Assembly (NCBI GenBank): GCA_964598535.1
Contig: CAZRCI010000025.1
Coordinates: forward strand, 1 to 64,000
Source of the DNA: JALHMI01 sp964598535
Lineage (GTDB): Bacteria > Planctomycetota > Planctomycetia > Pirellulales > PALSA-1355
Direction: 5' to 3'
Length of the DNA: 64,000 bases
In this document: one piece after another, positions 8,406 to 16,964 of the stretch
Numbering within the stretch: the first letter of the stretch is position 1
Layout of the letters: each line of letters begins with the position of its first letter
Notes under the pieces: generated by a model
What the model was told of the DNA's origin: nothing
The model's database searches: none
What the model saw: the letters and a program-made list of their open reading frames with translations, nothing else
Translations under genes and position numbers: made by a program

Positions 8406-8495
8406 GGTGCAATTCCTTTGTCCCGAGTGAACCTGAATCAAAAACTCGCCGGGGGTTTCAGCGGCCGCATCCACCCCCAGCGCTCGGGTTTCGCT

Positions 8496-9368
8496 TTAAC
8501 TGACCGGCAGCAGCGGCAGGTAAAAGATCGTCACCCGCATGGCGCCGTTGCCGTTATTCAGGATCGACGTGAAGTCGGCGTTCCCGGTGATCGTCACACG
8601 CGGCGTAACGGCGGCCGAGCAGAAGGACGTCGCGACGACCGAGGCCGACCCACGCTGACCCACCGTAAACGCGCTCTGCGCCGTGTCCGCCGAAAATCGG
8701 CTCACGGCGCCAGCGGCGCCCACGCTGATCGCGGCCGACGTATCGCCGGCGAACGGCCCGGTGACCTCGGCGAGCCAGCCGAGCACCAGCGCCCCCGCCG
8801 GTAGCACGTCGGCATTGAAGTCGACGTAGCCGGTCGTATTGCCGTTGTCCGTAAACCCGGCAACCGCGAGCTGCTGGCTGACGCACTTCGCAATCGTGAC
8901 GGCCTCGCCGTACACCTGGCGGCTGAGCAGCATCACCCGGACCGTCGTAGTGGCCGACCCCGACCGCCGAATGCAGCGCCCGATGGCCAGGTCCGGATCG
9001 GTCGTTTTCACGAGCTTCTGATTTTCCAGCTCCGTACCATTCGCCGCTTCGTCGACCGCGACCAGGTCGCCGACTTCCCACGTCGCATTGGCGCACGGGA
9101 AATCCCCGATGTACGTCGGCGCGACGGCCAGCGTCCCCAAGGGGCCCGCGTTATCCTGAGCGGCCAGCCGGCGCTCCTGGGCCACGCCCGCGAAACTGCG
9201 CGCAAACCGGCGCTGGTTCAGAGCCTCGGTCCCCTGATCGGCCATCGCCCGCGCCGGGCGGACGTCGTCACCCTCCATGTACATCAGGTCGTTGATCGCA
9301 ACCGGGCTAAATCCGTCGAACGCGTAGTTCACGTGATCCAGCTCAATGAATTGCGTAAATTGACTCAT
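8496..9368 (-). CDS. Head structural (decoration-type) protein
   Basis: The product is 290 residues with a strongly beta-rich, small-residue composition: GWLAEVTGPFAGDTSAAISVG, then ASVVATSFCSAAVTPRVTI. The ATG at 9368 follows AAGGAG by 9 bases. It lies between the protease/scaffold gene and the capsid gene, where head decoration or stabilising proteins are encoded. No catalytic motif is visible. It might instead be a second head structural protein. Confidence 0.55.
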   Translation of the reverse strand: MSQFTQFIELDHVNYAFDGFSPVAINDLMYMEGDDVRPARAMADQGTEALNQRRFARSFAGVAQERRLAAQDNAGPLGTLAVAPTYIGDFPCANATWEVGDLVAVDEAANGTELENQKLVKTTDPDLAIGRCIRRSGSATTTVRVMLLSRQVYGEAVTIAKCVSQQLAVAGFTDNGNTTGYVDFNADVLPAGALVLGWLAEVTGPFAGDTSAAISVGAAGAVSRFSADTAQSAFTVGQRGSASVVATSFCSAAVTPRVTITGNADFTSILNNGNGAMRVTIFYLPLLPVS

Positions 9369-9428
9369 CCGTGAGTCTCCTTGATTGCTCGTTGCGTAAA
9401 TGACGTGAACAGGCGCGCTAGCGCGGAC

Positions 9429-10514
9429 CTACCCGCGGCCCATCAGGGCCGCGGCCGCCTGCTTCGGATCGTCGTACTTAGCCTTCGGAGGCGGCGAGTC
9501 CCCCCGACTCTCCAGCACGTTGGCCGGCGTGCTACGCGGCTTGACAACACCGCCCGGCGACTTCCACGTGCGGGCCAGCTTGCGGCGGGCGTCGTCGTTT
9601 GCCAGTCCGGCGAGCGCCGTGATCTGGATCTCGCGATCCCGGCCATAGGGGACGCCCTCGCTTTCCAGCACGTTCCGGGCCGCGTCACGCCGTCGCAGCC
9701 GGGCAAGCTCCGCATCCTTGGCGCTCTCGGTCCGGTCTTCTTCGGTCGACGGCGAATCCTCGCCGCCAGCCGGCGGATCCTCGGACGGCGGGTCTTCTGA
9801 CTCCGAACCGTTGAGCACCTCTTCGAGCTGGTCTTGGATTTTGAACAAGGTCTTTGCGAGCTTACCGATCTGGCCGGCCTTCGACGACGCATCCCCCTCG
9901 CCGTCGTAGATCTCGCGAGCCTTCGTAACGAACATCTCCCACGTCATGTCGCCGCTATCGGCGACAGGCAGTTCGATGGCCACTTCCGCGGGCGTACTTG
10001 GGTCCATTGCTTGACTCCCTTCACTCTCAAAAATCCCACGCGTGGTCCCCGGCTTACACACCAGGTCGACGGACCGTACGCGGCTGATCGTGTTGTAAAC
10101 CGTCACGCCGTCATGATGGGACTCCATCACAACCGCGTCATGACTCAAGCCGAATTTGTCGGGAAAGCGCTCCGCCGCTTCGCACACGCGATCGGCGATC
10201 GCATGCGTCTTGAGGTAGTGCAGCTCACCGTACAGACCGTCCTGGCTCTCACGCACGTTGTGCAGCGCGCCGAACCAATCGTAGAAATTCCGGTCTTCGC
10301 CGGGTCGGGCGGGGTTGCCGTGATTGACGTTCACCCGGGCGCCTTCGTACAGGCTCTTCGCCTCCGCCAGCGCGGTGGGCGAATACCGCCGGCCGCTGCT
10401 GGAGACGTGCCCGATGATTTTGACTTCGTGGATGATGCCCTTCTCGCGATCCACGCGGTGAGGCTTCGATCCGCCGGCGTATTCCAGGACGTTCACCCGC
10501 TTCGGCTGGCTCAC
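9429..10514 (-). CDS. Capsid maturation protease fused to scaffold
   Basis: The protein has 361 residues from a GTG at 10514 that overlaps the preceding TGA as GTGA. The first about 170 residues look like a head protease: EVKIIGHVSSSGRRYSPTAL, VNVNHGNPARPGEDRNFYDWFG, KFGLSHDAVV and VDLVCKPGTTRGIFES. The conserved H (in NHG), S and H (in LSHDA) are candidate catalytic residues. The second half is acidic and low complexity (ESEDPPSEDPPAGGEDSPS), then helical and basic, as in scaffold proteins. A protease-scaffold fusion just ahead of the capsid gene is common in phages. The exact protease family is uncertain. Confidence 0.65.
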   Translation of the reverse strand: MSQPKRVNVLEYAGGSKPHRVDREKGIIHEVKIIGHVSSSGRRYSPTALAEAKSLYEGARVNVNHGNPARPGEDRNFYDWFGALHNVRESQDGLYGELHYLKTHAIADRVCEAAERFPDKFGLSHDAVVMESHHDGVTVYNTISRVRSVDLVCKPGTTRGIFESEGSQAMDPSTPAEVAIELPVADSGDMTWEMFVTKAREIYDGEGDASSKAGQIGKLAKTLFKIQDQLEEVLNGSESEDPPSEDPPAGGEDSPSTEEDRTESAKDAELARLRRRDAARNVLESEGVPYGRDREIQITALAGLANDDARRKLARTWKSPGGVVKPRSTPANVLESRGDSPPPKAKYDDPKQAAAALMGRG

Positions 10515-11170
10515 AGCAAACCTCCATAAGTCACGTAGCAGCGGCAGTTCGGATGCGCCGGCGGTCCGGCCGGGAAACGCCCCGCCCACACGCGCGCTTC
10601 CTGGCCGTCCAGCGGCGAACAGATCGCGCATACACGATCATCGCTCGCCGTGCGCCAGAATCGATTCGTGAGGATCCCCACCCCCACCGCGGCCGCGACG
10701 ATCAGCGACCCCGTCACCAGGGCCGCCGCGGCCAGGTTCATGCCGTGCGATGCCGCCCTGGTCGTCTCGGTGATTGCGATCGCCTCCGCCCGCCAGCTCG
10801 GTAGCAGCGCATCGGCGAGCTGGATGACGCCTCGCCGCGCGGCAACCCCGCGCACATGTTCCTGGTACAGCTCCTCGCGCACGCGATCGGCGAAGTCGCG
10901 AGCCAGCTCGGCGGCGCGCTCCGCGGCGTACTGCTCAGCGTGATTCTCCAGGTCGTCGAATCCCGCGGCGCCTGAGGCCTCGGCCATTTGCCTCGCCGCC
11001 GCCAGAAACGTACCCGCCAGCCGCAGCCGAAGCACGAACAGCAGTTCTCGTTCCAGCTCGTCGACCGAGATCTCCCGGCCGTCCGCGAGCTGCGCGCGAT
11101 ACGCCGCCAGCACCGCGGCCACCGCGTCTTCAAGATCCTGCTCATGCTGGGTGCGCGCGGCGAAATCCAT
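10511..11170 (-). CDS. MuF-like minor head protein
   Basis: The product is 219 residues. The ATG at 11170 is favoured because GGAGGAA lies about 10 bases upstream and it forms a TGATG overlap with the portal stop. The N-terminal two thirds are helical. The C-terminal third is the MuF signature: ITETTRAASHG, then FWRTASDDRVCAICSPLDGQ, then PAGPPAHPNCRCYV, with cysteines and histidines in the usual CxxC...HPNCRC arrangement. MuF proteins are minor head components, often ejected with the DNA. It lies directly after the portal gene, as in many siphophages. Confidence 0.85.
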   Translation of the reverse strand: MDFAARTQHEQDLEDAVAAVLAAYRAQLADGREISVDELERELLFVLRLRLAGTFLAAARQMAEASGAAGFDDLENHAEQYAAERAAELARDFADRVREELYQEHVRGVAARRGVIQLADALLPSWRAEAIAITETTRAASHGMNLAAAALVTGSLIVAAAVGVGILTNRFWRTASDDRVCAICSPLDGQEARVWAGRFPAGPPAHPNCRCYVTYGGLL

Positions 11171-12855
11171 CAGGGATAGTTCCTCCACGTCAACGCGTCG
11201 AGGATCCGCCGAATCAACGTGCGGTCAGGCGGCTCTTGCGCCGATTCCGTGACCGCCGCGAACTCGGGAGCGCGCAACGAGGGATCGGACGGGCAGGTCA
11301 CCTGAACGCCGTTGGCCGTTTCTTCGTCGTAGTCCAGCCCTTCCAGCGTGGACCAGGTCTTCGCGCTGAGGATCCCCTTTCCGTGCAGGGTCGCGCGCCG
11401 GGCCGTTTCCTTGTCCGGATCCCGCACGGCGATGTCGGCGCCTTTGACGGCCAGCTCGAGCGCCTCCCGCACAACGTGCCAGGGCTCCGCGCTCAACACG
11501 CCATCGAGCCAGGCAAAATAGAGCACCTTCCACATGATGCGCTCTTCGGCGTCGGCGTACTTCCGCTGCTCGACTTCTCCCGAGATCACGAACGGGTCGC
11601 CGCTGACCAGGATCGACGCGAAGTTGTTGTTGTGCGCCGATCCCGAGATCATGTGTTCCGGAGCGTTCCACCGGACCGCCAGGGCTCGCAGAAGCGCTTC
11701 TTCGATCGTAATCAGATTGGGAGCGTTCTGGGAGCCCATCGGGCCCGGCTTGTAGGTGGTCCCGGCCGAGGGCGTAAGGATCGTGCCAGGCTCATACTGC
11801 GTGGTGTAGCTGGTGCGCGTGCCGCCGCTGGCCGTGCGAACCGTTTGCGTCAGGTCGGCGCGGCGCGCAACCGCGTCCTCCAGCGTGGCCCGGTCCGGCG
11901 TCTGCACTTCGCGGATCCAGGCGATCGCCGCCTGCAACGCGCCGCCTTCGCCCGTATTGCGCAGCAGCTTCCGCGCCAGCTCGGCGGTCGACTCGACCGC
12001 AAACAGATCGCTCAGCCCGCGCTTGACGTTGGAGTCCGTGTTGCACTTGACGTGTTCGACGTGCGAACGGCTCGTCGGCCCGGGAGGCACCAGCGGCTCG
12101 CGCCCGCCGGGCATATAGTCCCAGTCGCTCGGCTGATTCGACCACTGCACGTAAAAGCCGTGCGAACTGACGACGTCGTCGCCGTCCGTGTGGATGCCGA
12201 AGCTCCAGCTTGACGGGCGGTCGTCGCAACCGAGCCACTCTTCGATGCCGCGCGCATTGCCCGGCTCGGTCACCTGGTCGGGCTCGATCACGCGCGCCGC
12301 AACCTGGCCGTTGCCCGTCGCCCACAGTCCCAGGAAGTATTCGCCGTCGCGGCGCGACCGCACGAACAGCTCGCGCGACAGCGATGCCCAGTCGTTGGCC
12401 TTCTTGAACCGATCGAGGATCGCCTGAGCCCGCGCCGCCAGGGACGGGTCCGTCTGGCTGGTGACTTTATGCTCGAACCCCTGGCCAATGATGTAATTGG
12501 CCAGGTTATTCAGCACGCCGACGATCCGGCCGTTGCACGCGGCGAGCACCCGCGCCGCCCCGCGGATCGTGGCCAGCTCTTGCTCCGTCTGGAAGATCGG
12601 CAGCATCCGGCCGTCTTCACGGTCGCTCTTCGTCGTCGGCCAGGCGGACAGCGAGCTATGGGCGCGCCGACGACCCTCACCGAGATAATCGTTGACGTTG
12701 ACGAAGTTCGCCGGATCGTAATAGGACTCCTGCGCGTCGGTGATTTGCGCGTGGGCAATCGTGCGTAGCACCGTTTCCTGCTGGTAAATTTGCAGGCGCA
12801 GCGCATTAGCCTCGGCCTTCTCGCGCAGCTCGTCGATCGCGGGTGCCACGTCCAT
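11170..12855 (-). CDS. Portal protein
   Basis: The product is 561 residues, in the size range of lambda-type portals. It includes SYYDPANFVNVNDYL, a helical core with LSRELFVRSRRDGEYFLGLW, SSWSFGIHTDGDDVVSSHGFYV, then NLITIEEALLRALAVRWNAPEHM with the SGSAHNNNFASILV loop typical of lambda-family portals. It forms the dodecameric DNA channel at the head vertex and anchors the terminase. The ATG at 12855 is used; a GTG nine bases upstream is an alternative. It lies between the terminase and the MuF gene. Confidence 0.88.
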   Translation of the reverse strand: MDVAPAIDELREKAEANALRLQIYQQETVLRTIAHAQITDAQESYYDPANFVNVNDYLGEGRRRAHSSLSAWPTTKSDREDGRMLPIFQTEQELATIRGAARVLAACNGRIVGVLNNLANYIIGQGFEHKVTSQTDPSLAARAQAILDRFKKANDWASLSRELFVRSRRDGEYFLGLWATGNGQVAARVIEPDQVTEPGNARGIEEWLGCDDRPSSWSFGIHTDGDDVVSSHGFYVQWSNQPSDWDYMPGGREPLVPPGPTSRSHVEHVKCNTDSNVKRGLSDLFAVESTAELARKLLRNTGEGGALQAAIAWIREVQTPDRATLEDAVARRADLTQTVRTASGGTRTSYTTQYEPGTILTPSAGTTYKPGPMGSQNAPNLITIEEALLRALAVRWNAPEHMISGSAHNNNFASILVSGDPFVISGEVEQRKYADAEERIMWKVLYFAWLDGVLSAEPWHVVREALELAVKGADIAVRDPDKETARRATLHGKGILSAKTWSTLEGLDYDEETANGVQVTCPSDPSLRAPEFAAVTESAQEPPDRTLIRRILDALTWRNYP

Positions 12856-12881
12856 GCGGCGCACGATCCCACAAAGCTGGC

Positions 12882-13040
12882 CTACTTTGCAACGGCCGTT
12901 TTGTCGCGAGCATATTTATCCACCGTTCGCCGCGAGACGCCCGCCACGTGCATGATCGCGCGCCGCGAGAACCCCTGATCCACCAAGCGTTTGATGCGTT
13001 CCTTGGTCGTGCGATCGATCGGCCGGCCACTCACTCCCAT
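12882..13040 (-). CDS. Small helix-turn-helix protein
   Basis: This 52-residue basic protein starts MGVSGRPIDRTTKERIKRLV, with ATG overlapping the terminase stop as TGATG. Its helix-turn-helix (QGFSRRAIMHVAGVSRRTVD) closely resembles the DNA-binding tail of resolvases and invertases. It contains no catalytic domain, so it is not a recombinase. It may regulate late genes or help the terminase bind DNA, given its place between terminase and portal genes; both are inference. Confidence 0.65.
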   Translation of the reverse strand: MGVSGRPIDRTTKERIKRLVDQGFSRRAIMHVAGVSRRTVDKYARDKTAVAK

Positions 13041-14662
13041 CAGCCCGCTCCCACTAACGTATGGTCTGATTCCTGAGGAGGTTCCTGGCAATCGCGAAAC
13101 CACTGCGTGACGATCGCCACCAGCATTTCGAGGGCGTCGGGGCCGTCATCGTGGCTTTGAGGATCGGGGAAATCGCGGAGCTGCCCGAGCAGCAGGGCCA
13201 CACCCTCGGAACCCCGGCGGAAGCGGATTCGCCGAGCACTCAGCGGCCCGTCGAGCGACCGGATCCGGACGCGCTTGCTGCCCATGTTGAAAATCGGCGC
13301 GATTTTCACGGCCATGTCGTGCGCCACGAACTCACGCTCAAACTGATCCAGGAACAACTCCTGCATCGCGTTCGCCTCAACGCCGAACACGTGCGGCCGA
13401 AACCGGCGATAGATCGACACGCCGTCCGCGACGATCTGCCGCGGCGGGCGGCGGGCCAGGTCCGCGTCAACATAAAGACAGTCACCGGCCCACATGCCCC
13501 ATACGAACGCCGAATAGTCGCTGCGTTTGGCATCCTTGCCCTTCGAGGGATCGAGCACCAGGGCCTTGACGACGCACTGCTTCGGCCACTCGTCGAAATA
13601 CACGTCCTCGAAATAGCTCTCGGGCCATTCGCAGTCTTCGGGATTGATAGGGCGTCCCTGCTTCTCGCGCATGAACGTCGAGCGATTCACGGCCCACTGC
13701 TGCATCAGGTCGTACAGACCCTCTTTCTCCGGCCAGAGCACCGTCACGCCGGCGTGAAACTGCGCGCGGCGATCTTCGAAGAATTGGCGAGACCGTTCCT
13801 TGCGTTCGGATTCGATCTTCGACAAATCGAAGTATACCTCCGACCACTCTTCCCACGCGCGCATGTGCGGAGGCGGCCAGGGCGTCACCGACGCAAAGAC
13901 CGTGCTTTCCCAGCCTGGCGTACGGTCCAGCTTCAGCGCGATGGCATCGCGGTGCAGCGCCGTCGCCAGGTTCAGCACGTTGGTCGTGGTTTCGCCGCAC
14001 TTGAGCAGCGTGCCGTCGAACCAGGTCCAGTCGTGGACGCGGCGGTTACCGCTCACCATCACCTGGTCGCCCTGGATATCGTCGCACACGATCAGTGACG
14101 GGCGATGGGCGCCGGCCTTACGGCCGCGGATCTTCTGCCCCGTGCCGTACGCTTCGATCACGACGCCGTTGCGCAGCTTGATCCGCCCCTTCTGCCACAC
14201 GCCGCCCCGACCGCAGGCGTCGGGATAGGCTCGCTGCAACTGGTCGTTCTCGACCAGCTCGTCCTTGATTTTGCGCAGCTCCTCCTCGGCCTGGTCCCGA
14301 GTCTCCATGACGATCCAGATCAGCGGCTCCAGGCCTTCGACGGCCGAGCGTAGTACCAGGGCCGTCGTGCCGATGGTGCTCTTCGCGCCGCCGCGCGGGC
14401 CGATCACGTTCACGCGGAAACCGCGTGAACGCGCGAACTCGTCACAGCGCGCGAACAGCCACCGGTGCATGGCCGACGGCGGCTTCGAGAAATGCACCGG
14501 CAGGAAATGCCGAGCCCAAGCTTCCAGGCCTGAATACGCCGTCCGATCCCGCGAGTCCTGCTGCCGGAGCTGCTCCGCCTGCTGCAATCGCTGGCGCAGC
14601 ACACCGGCCATCGCGCCGGCGACAACCTTACGCAGCGGGATCGGACGGCGGAGATTGCTCAA
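13040..14662 (-). CDS. Terminase large subunit
   Basis: The 540-residue product has the packaging ATPase motifs: Walker A at about residue 88 (GPRGGAKST), Walker B (LIVCDDI) and a coupling region beyond. The nuclease half has a first acidic site (VLDPSKGKD followed by SDYSAFVWG) and a last one (SHDDGPDALEM), as in RNase H-like terminase nucleases. The enzyme cuts concatemeric DNA and pumps it into the head. The listed start is a TTG overlapping the small subunit by 35 bases; an ATG at 14611 is an alternative. It follows the small subunit gene directly. Confidence 0.92.
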   Translation of the reverse strand: MSNLRRPIPLRKVVAGAMAGVLRQRLQQAEQLRQQDSRDRTAYSGLEAWARHFLPVHFSKPPSAMHRWLFARCDEFARSRGFRVNVIGPRGGAKSTIGTTALVLRSAVEGLEPLIWIVMETRDQAEEELRKIKDELVENDQLQRAYPDACGRGGVWQKGRIKLRNGVVIEAYGTGQKIRGRKAGAHRPSLIVCDDIQGDQVMVSGNRRVHDWTWFDGTLLKCGETTTNVLNLATALHRDAIALKLDRTPGWESTVFASVTPWPPPHMRAWEEWSEVYFDLSKIESERKERSRQFFEDRRAQFHAGVTVLWPEKEGLYDLMQQWAVNRSTFMREKQGRPINPEDCEWPESYFEDVYFDEWPKQCVVKALVLDPSKGKDAKRSDYSAFVWGMWAGDCLYVDADLARRPPRQIVADGVSIYRRFRPHVFGVEANAMQELFLDQFEREFVAHDMAVKIAPIFNMGSKRVRIRSLDGPLSARRIRFRRGSEGVALLLGQLRDFPDPQSHDDGPDALEMLVAIVTQWFRDCQEPPQESDHTLVGAG

Positions 14663-15101
14663 GAGTGATTTGGCCTTGGATCTTGGCGAGCGCCTCGACT
14701 TCGCTGCGAGGCACGTTTCCGGAAAAGAGCAGGGCGACGACCGCGGCGATCGTCGAATTGAGCTGGTCCTTCGTCACGACGTCCGGGTGCTTCTTCGCGA
14801 ACTCCTCGTAATGCACGCGCTCGAGGTACCAGGCCGCCGCCCGCCAGTCCTTGGACCGCATGACCTTGGCCAGCATCTGGAGCTTGCCGCGCTCCACGGC
14901 ATACTTGACCTCGGCCTTGAATTCAGGGCTGCGCTGACACTCATTCAGCAGCGTGTGCTTGTCGATGCCAAAACACTTGCACGCGGCGGTGCGACTCAGC
15001 CCCGATTGCAGGCCAATGAGAAACAGCCGCCGAAACTTGTCGTCCGCGAACGTCCGCGGCCGGCCCGGCCCGCGTTTCTGTTTGTCGTCCTCATGCCGCA
15101 T
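14628..15101 (-). CDS. Terminase small subunit
   Basis: The product is 157 residues. A basic N-terminus (QKRGPGRPRTF, AT-hook-like) leads to a helix-turn-helix (GLSRTAACKCFGIDKHTLLNE), as expected for DNA recognition by a terminase small subunit. A helical oligomerisation region follows (MRSKDWRAAAWYLERVHYEEFA), a pattern often seen in such proteins. It lies directly upstream of the large subunit. A general regulator is less likely because of that position. Confidence 0.82.
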   Translation of the reverse strand: MRHEDDKQKRGPGRPRTFADDKFRRLFLIGLQSGLSRTAACKCFGIDKHTLLNECQRSPEFKAEVKYAVERGKLQMLAKVMRSKDWRAAAWYLERVHYEEFAKKHPDVVTKDQLNSTIAAVVALLFSGNVPRSEVEALAKIQGQITLEQSPPSDPAA

Positions 15102-15104
15102 GCC

Positions 15105-15239
15105 TTACTCGAACTCTTCGGTGAGATCGCGCAAGCCTTCGCTGAACTCCGCTGCGCGGCACGACTCGCATTGTCCGAATTCCATTTCGTCGTCGTATTC
15201 GAGCTGACGACCGCAAGATTCGCACGTCGGCCGGATCAC
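15105..15239 (-). CDS. 44-residue zinc-ribbon protein
   Basis: A GTG start at 15239 overlaps the stop of the spanin-like gene as GTGA, and the frame ends in TAA 3 bases before the terminase small subunit. The product, starting with an initiator at VIRPTCESCGRQLEYDDEME, has CxxC and CxxC pairs (CESC, then CESC again), a typical zinc ribbon, and an acidic helical tail ending EEFE. It is very short but fits tightly between its neighbours and has convincing codon use. Its function is unknown. Confidence 0.65.
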   Translation of the reverse strand: MIRPTCESCGRQLEYDDEMEFGQCESCRAAEFSEGLRDLTEEFE

Positions 15240-15490
15240 GGGGCGGCCCTCGCTTCGAGATTGCCAATCCGGCGATCGTGGTCGTTCACGCGCTGCCCCA
15301 GGGCGGCGTTCTCCTCGCGCTTATCGTCGAGTCGCTGCAAGATGGGCCGGGCCGCGGCCACCTCCGCCCCCAGCCTGGCCACCCAGGCCACGACGAGCAC
15401 GCCATGCGCGATGATCGCCACCAGCAACGACGAAAATGCGATCCATTCCCTCGGCCCCATGCGCCAGCGTCCCTGCTGATCCTGGGTCAT
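15236..15490 (-). CDS. Spanin-like (Rz-type) membrane-coiled-coil protein
   Basis: The product is 84 residues. A basic N-terminus leads to one membrane helix at about residues 17-36 (AFSSLLVAIIAHGVLVVAWV), followed by a coiled coil (EVAAARPILQRLDDKREENAAL, ending GNLEARAAP). The layout, a single N-terminal helix with a periplasmic coiled coil, matches inner-membrane spanins or phage YtxH/Rz-like proteins. The ATG at 15490 has GGAG upstream. It lies near other lysis-type genes and just upstream of the terminase genes. Confidence 0.55.
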   Translation of the reverse strand: MTQDQQGRWRMGPREWIAFSSLLVAIIAHGVLVVAWVARLGAEVAAARPILQRLDDKREENAALGQRVNDHDRRIGNLEARAAP

Positions 15491-15575
15491 GCCTCGCCTC
15501 CGGCTAAACACGCCCCGCGCCCGACCGAGGCCGAGCGCGGGGCTCTCGCGGAATGTACCTTCCTCGCCCGGGCCC

Positions 15576-15941
15576 TTATTGCCGGCGCGCAAACAGGAGC
15601 CGCTTAAAGAGCCGCGGCCGAACCTTCGAGACGCGCGCCGGCTTCGGGGGCTGCTTGACGGCACAACAGCCCGCCGGACATTCGCAGTTCGCCGCGACCA
15701 CACAGCCGGTCGCCGTACAGCATGGCTGACCAGCGAGCAGCAGCGACGGCGATAGCAGCACGCCGACGAGCAGCAGCGCGATGATCGTCTTCCGAGTCAA
15801 GCGGCGGTCGATGGCGACAAGCAGGACGATTGCCCCGAGTAACGACAACGTCCCACTCCCCGCGGGGAGTGTCTGCACGCATGCACCGAAGCCCACCGCC
15901 AAACAGCCCAGCAGGGCGAGATACAAAAGGCAAGTAACCAT
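15576..15941 (-). CDS. Small membrane protein with cysteine-rich tail (holin candidate)
   Basis: The product is 121 residues with about three hydrophobic helices in the first 75: an N-terminal one (TCLLYLALLGCLAVGFGACV), a second around LSLLGAIVLLVAI, and a third around IIALLLVGVLLSPSLLLA. A cysteine-rich segment follows (QPCCTATGCVVAANCECPAG, nine cysteines counting the nearby ones) and then a basic tail. Size and helix number suit a class I holin, and the gene lies beside a spanin-like protein. The cysteine cluster is not usual for holins and may matter at a cystine-rich envelope. Confidence 0.5.
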   Translation of the reverse strand: MVTCLLYLALLGCLAVGFGACVQTLPAGSGTLSLLGAIVLLVAIDRRLTRKTIIALLLVGVLLSPSLLLAGQPCCTATGCVVAANCECPAGCCAVKQPPKPARVSKVRPRLFKRLLFARRQ

Positions 15942-15964
15942 AACAATCTCCGAGGTTAAAACGT

Positions 15965-15996
15965 CGCCAGGCTCGACGTCCGTGCCGAGCCTGGCG
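15965..15996 (-). terminator. Putative terminator hairpin
   Basis: A perfect 11-bp stem (CGCCAGGCTCG and its complement) has a 10-base loop. On the minus strand it is followed after a few bases by TTTT. It sits between the 305-residue protein and the small membrane protein. Confidence 0.55.
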
Positions 15997-16046
15997 GGAT
16001 TCGCGGCGGTCCCGCCTCGCGGCGTCCTGCCGGAAGGACCGCCCGA

Positions 16047-16964
16047 TCAACTACGGCGCGCGCCCGGCTTCCCGATGACCCCCGTGCCGCCGCCCGGGTA
16101 TGCCATCTCGACCGCCCCGCCGTCGCCGTAAAATCCGTCCGCGACGGGCCACCTCGCGGCGAACACGTTCGCGACGTTGGCGGCCACGCCCGCGATCGGC
16201 GTCAGGTCGTTGGTGCTCGGCCACCACTGCTGCGGCGGCAGCTCCTCGACCAGCTCACTATCGACGAACAGCGGCGACGGATCGTACACGCCCTTGGCGA
16301 ACTTCTCGGCCGGCACGGTGAAGCCGGGAGCGTCGACTTCCTCGCGAGCATAGCCGAGATATTTTAGAGCCATGTCTTTCTGGACCCGGACCAGGGCCTC
16401 TTGAACCATCGAGCAGAAGAAGTCCGTCACGTTGTCGTCGTAGGCGTTGTCGCTGTGCTGCTGGATCTCGCCGAGCAACTTCAGCATCTGACCGCACCAC
16501 GACAAGGCGTCCTTCTGTCGCACGCGATTTCCAAAGAACGGGACCGGGTAATAGAGGAACGCTTTCGGCGTATTGAGGTTGTGGCGGGCATCGCCATCCC
16601 GGTTGTCCGTCCAGCCGACCGCGCTATCGGCCATCCGCTTGATGCCGAGAGTCAACATCTTGTTCAGATCGTACAGCCACTCAGCGTTGAACGGCCGAGA
16701 AAACTTCACGTCGGCGCGGTGCATCAGCGTGAAGAGTTGCTGCCCGATAAAGTCATGCACGCGAAAGATCGCCTCGTTCGCGGTCGTCGGCTTCCCGCCG
16801 TCGTTCGGGATGGCGTATCCGCACTCTCCCCAGGCCCCATTCTTCCACCACAGGATTTCGGAGCTGGTGAACCGATGCCCAACCTCAGGGCCGTAGGTGG
16901 CCGGCTGTAAGATCGGCTTGTTCGGGTCGAGCTTAACGGTTTGCATGGGCGTTGGATCCGGCAT
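16047..16964 (-). CDS. Unrecognised 305-residue phage protein
   Basis: The sequence has many W, Y, F and D residues. It starts MPDPTPMQTVKLDPNKPILQ and includes HRFTSSEILWWKNGAWGECG, RHNLNTPKAFLYYPVPFFGN and a helical part near KMLTLGIKRMADSAVGW. It ends in a glycine-rich tail (GGGTGVIGKPGARRS). There is no signal peptide or membrane helix. The ATG at 16964 overlaps the end of the thioredoxin-protease gene by 32 bases, so the two are probably translated together. No function could be assigned. Confidence 0.7.
   Translation of the reverse strand: MPDPTPMQTVKLDPNKPILQPATYGPEVGHRFTSSEILWWKNGAWGECGYAIPNDGGKPTTANEAIFRVHDFIGQQLFTLMHRADVKFSRPFNAEWLYDLNKMLTLGIKRMADSAVGWTDNRDGDARHNLNTPKAFLYYPVPFFGNRVRQKDALSWCGQMLKLLGEIQQHSDNAYDDNVTDFFCSMVQEALVRVQKDMALKYLGYAREEVDAPGFTVPAEKFAKGVYDPSPLFVDSELVEELPPQQWWPSTNDLTPIAGVAANVANVFAARWPVADGFYGDGGAVEMAYPGGGTGVIGKPGARRS

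Noticed and set aside
11170..12864. Portal start at GTG 12864
   Set aside because: The ribosome-like GGGA is only 2 bases away; the ATG at 12855 has a more normal spacing, though both are possible.
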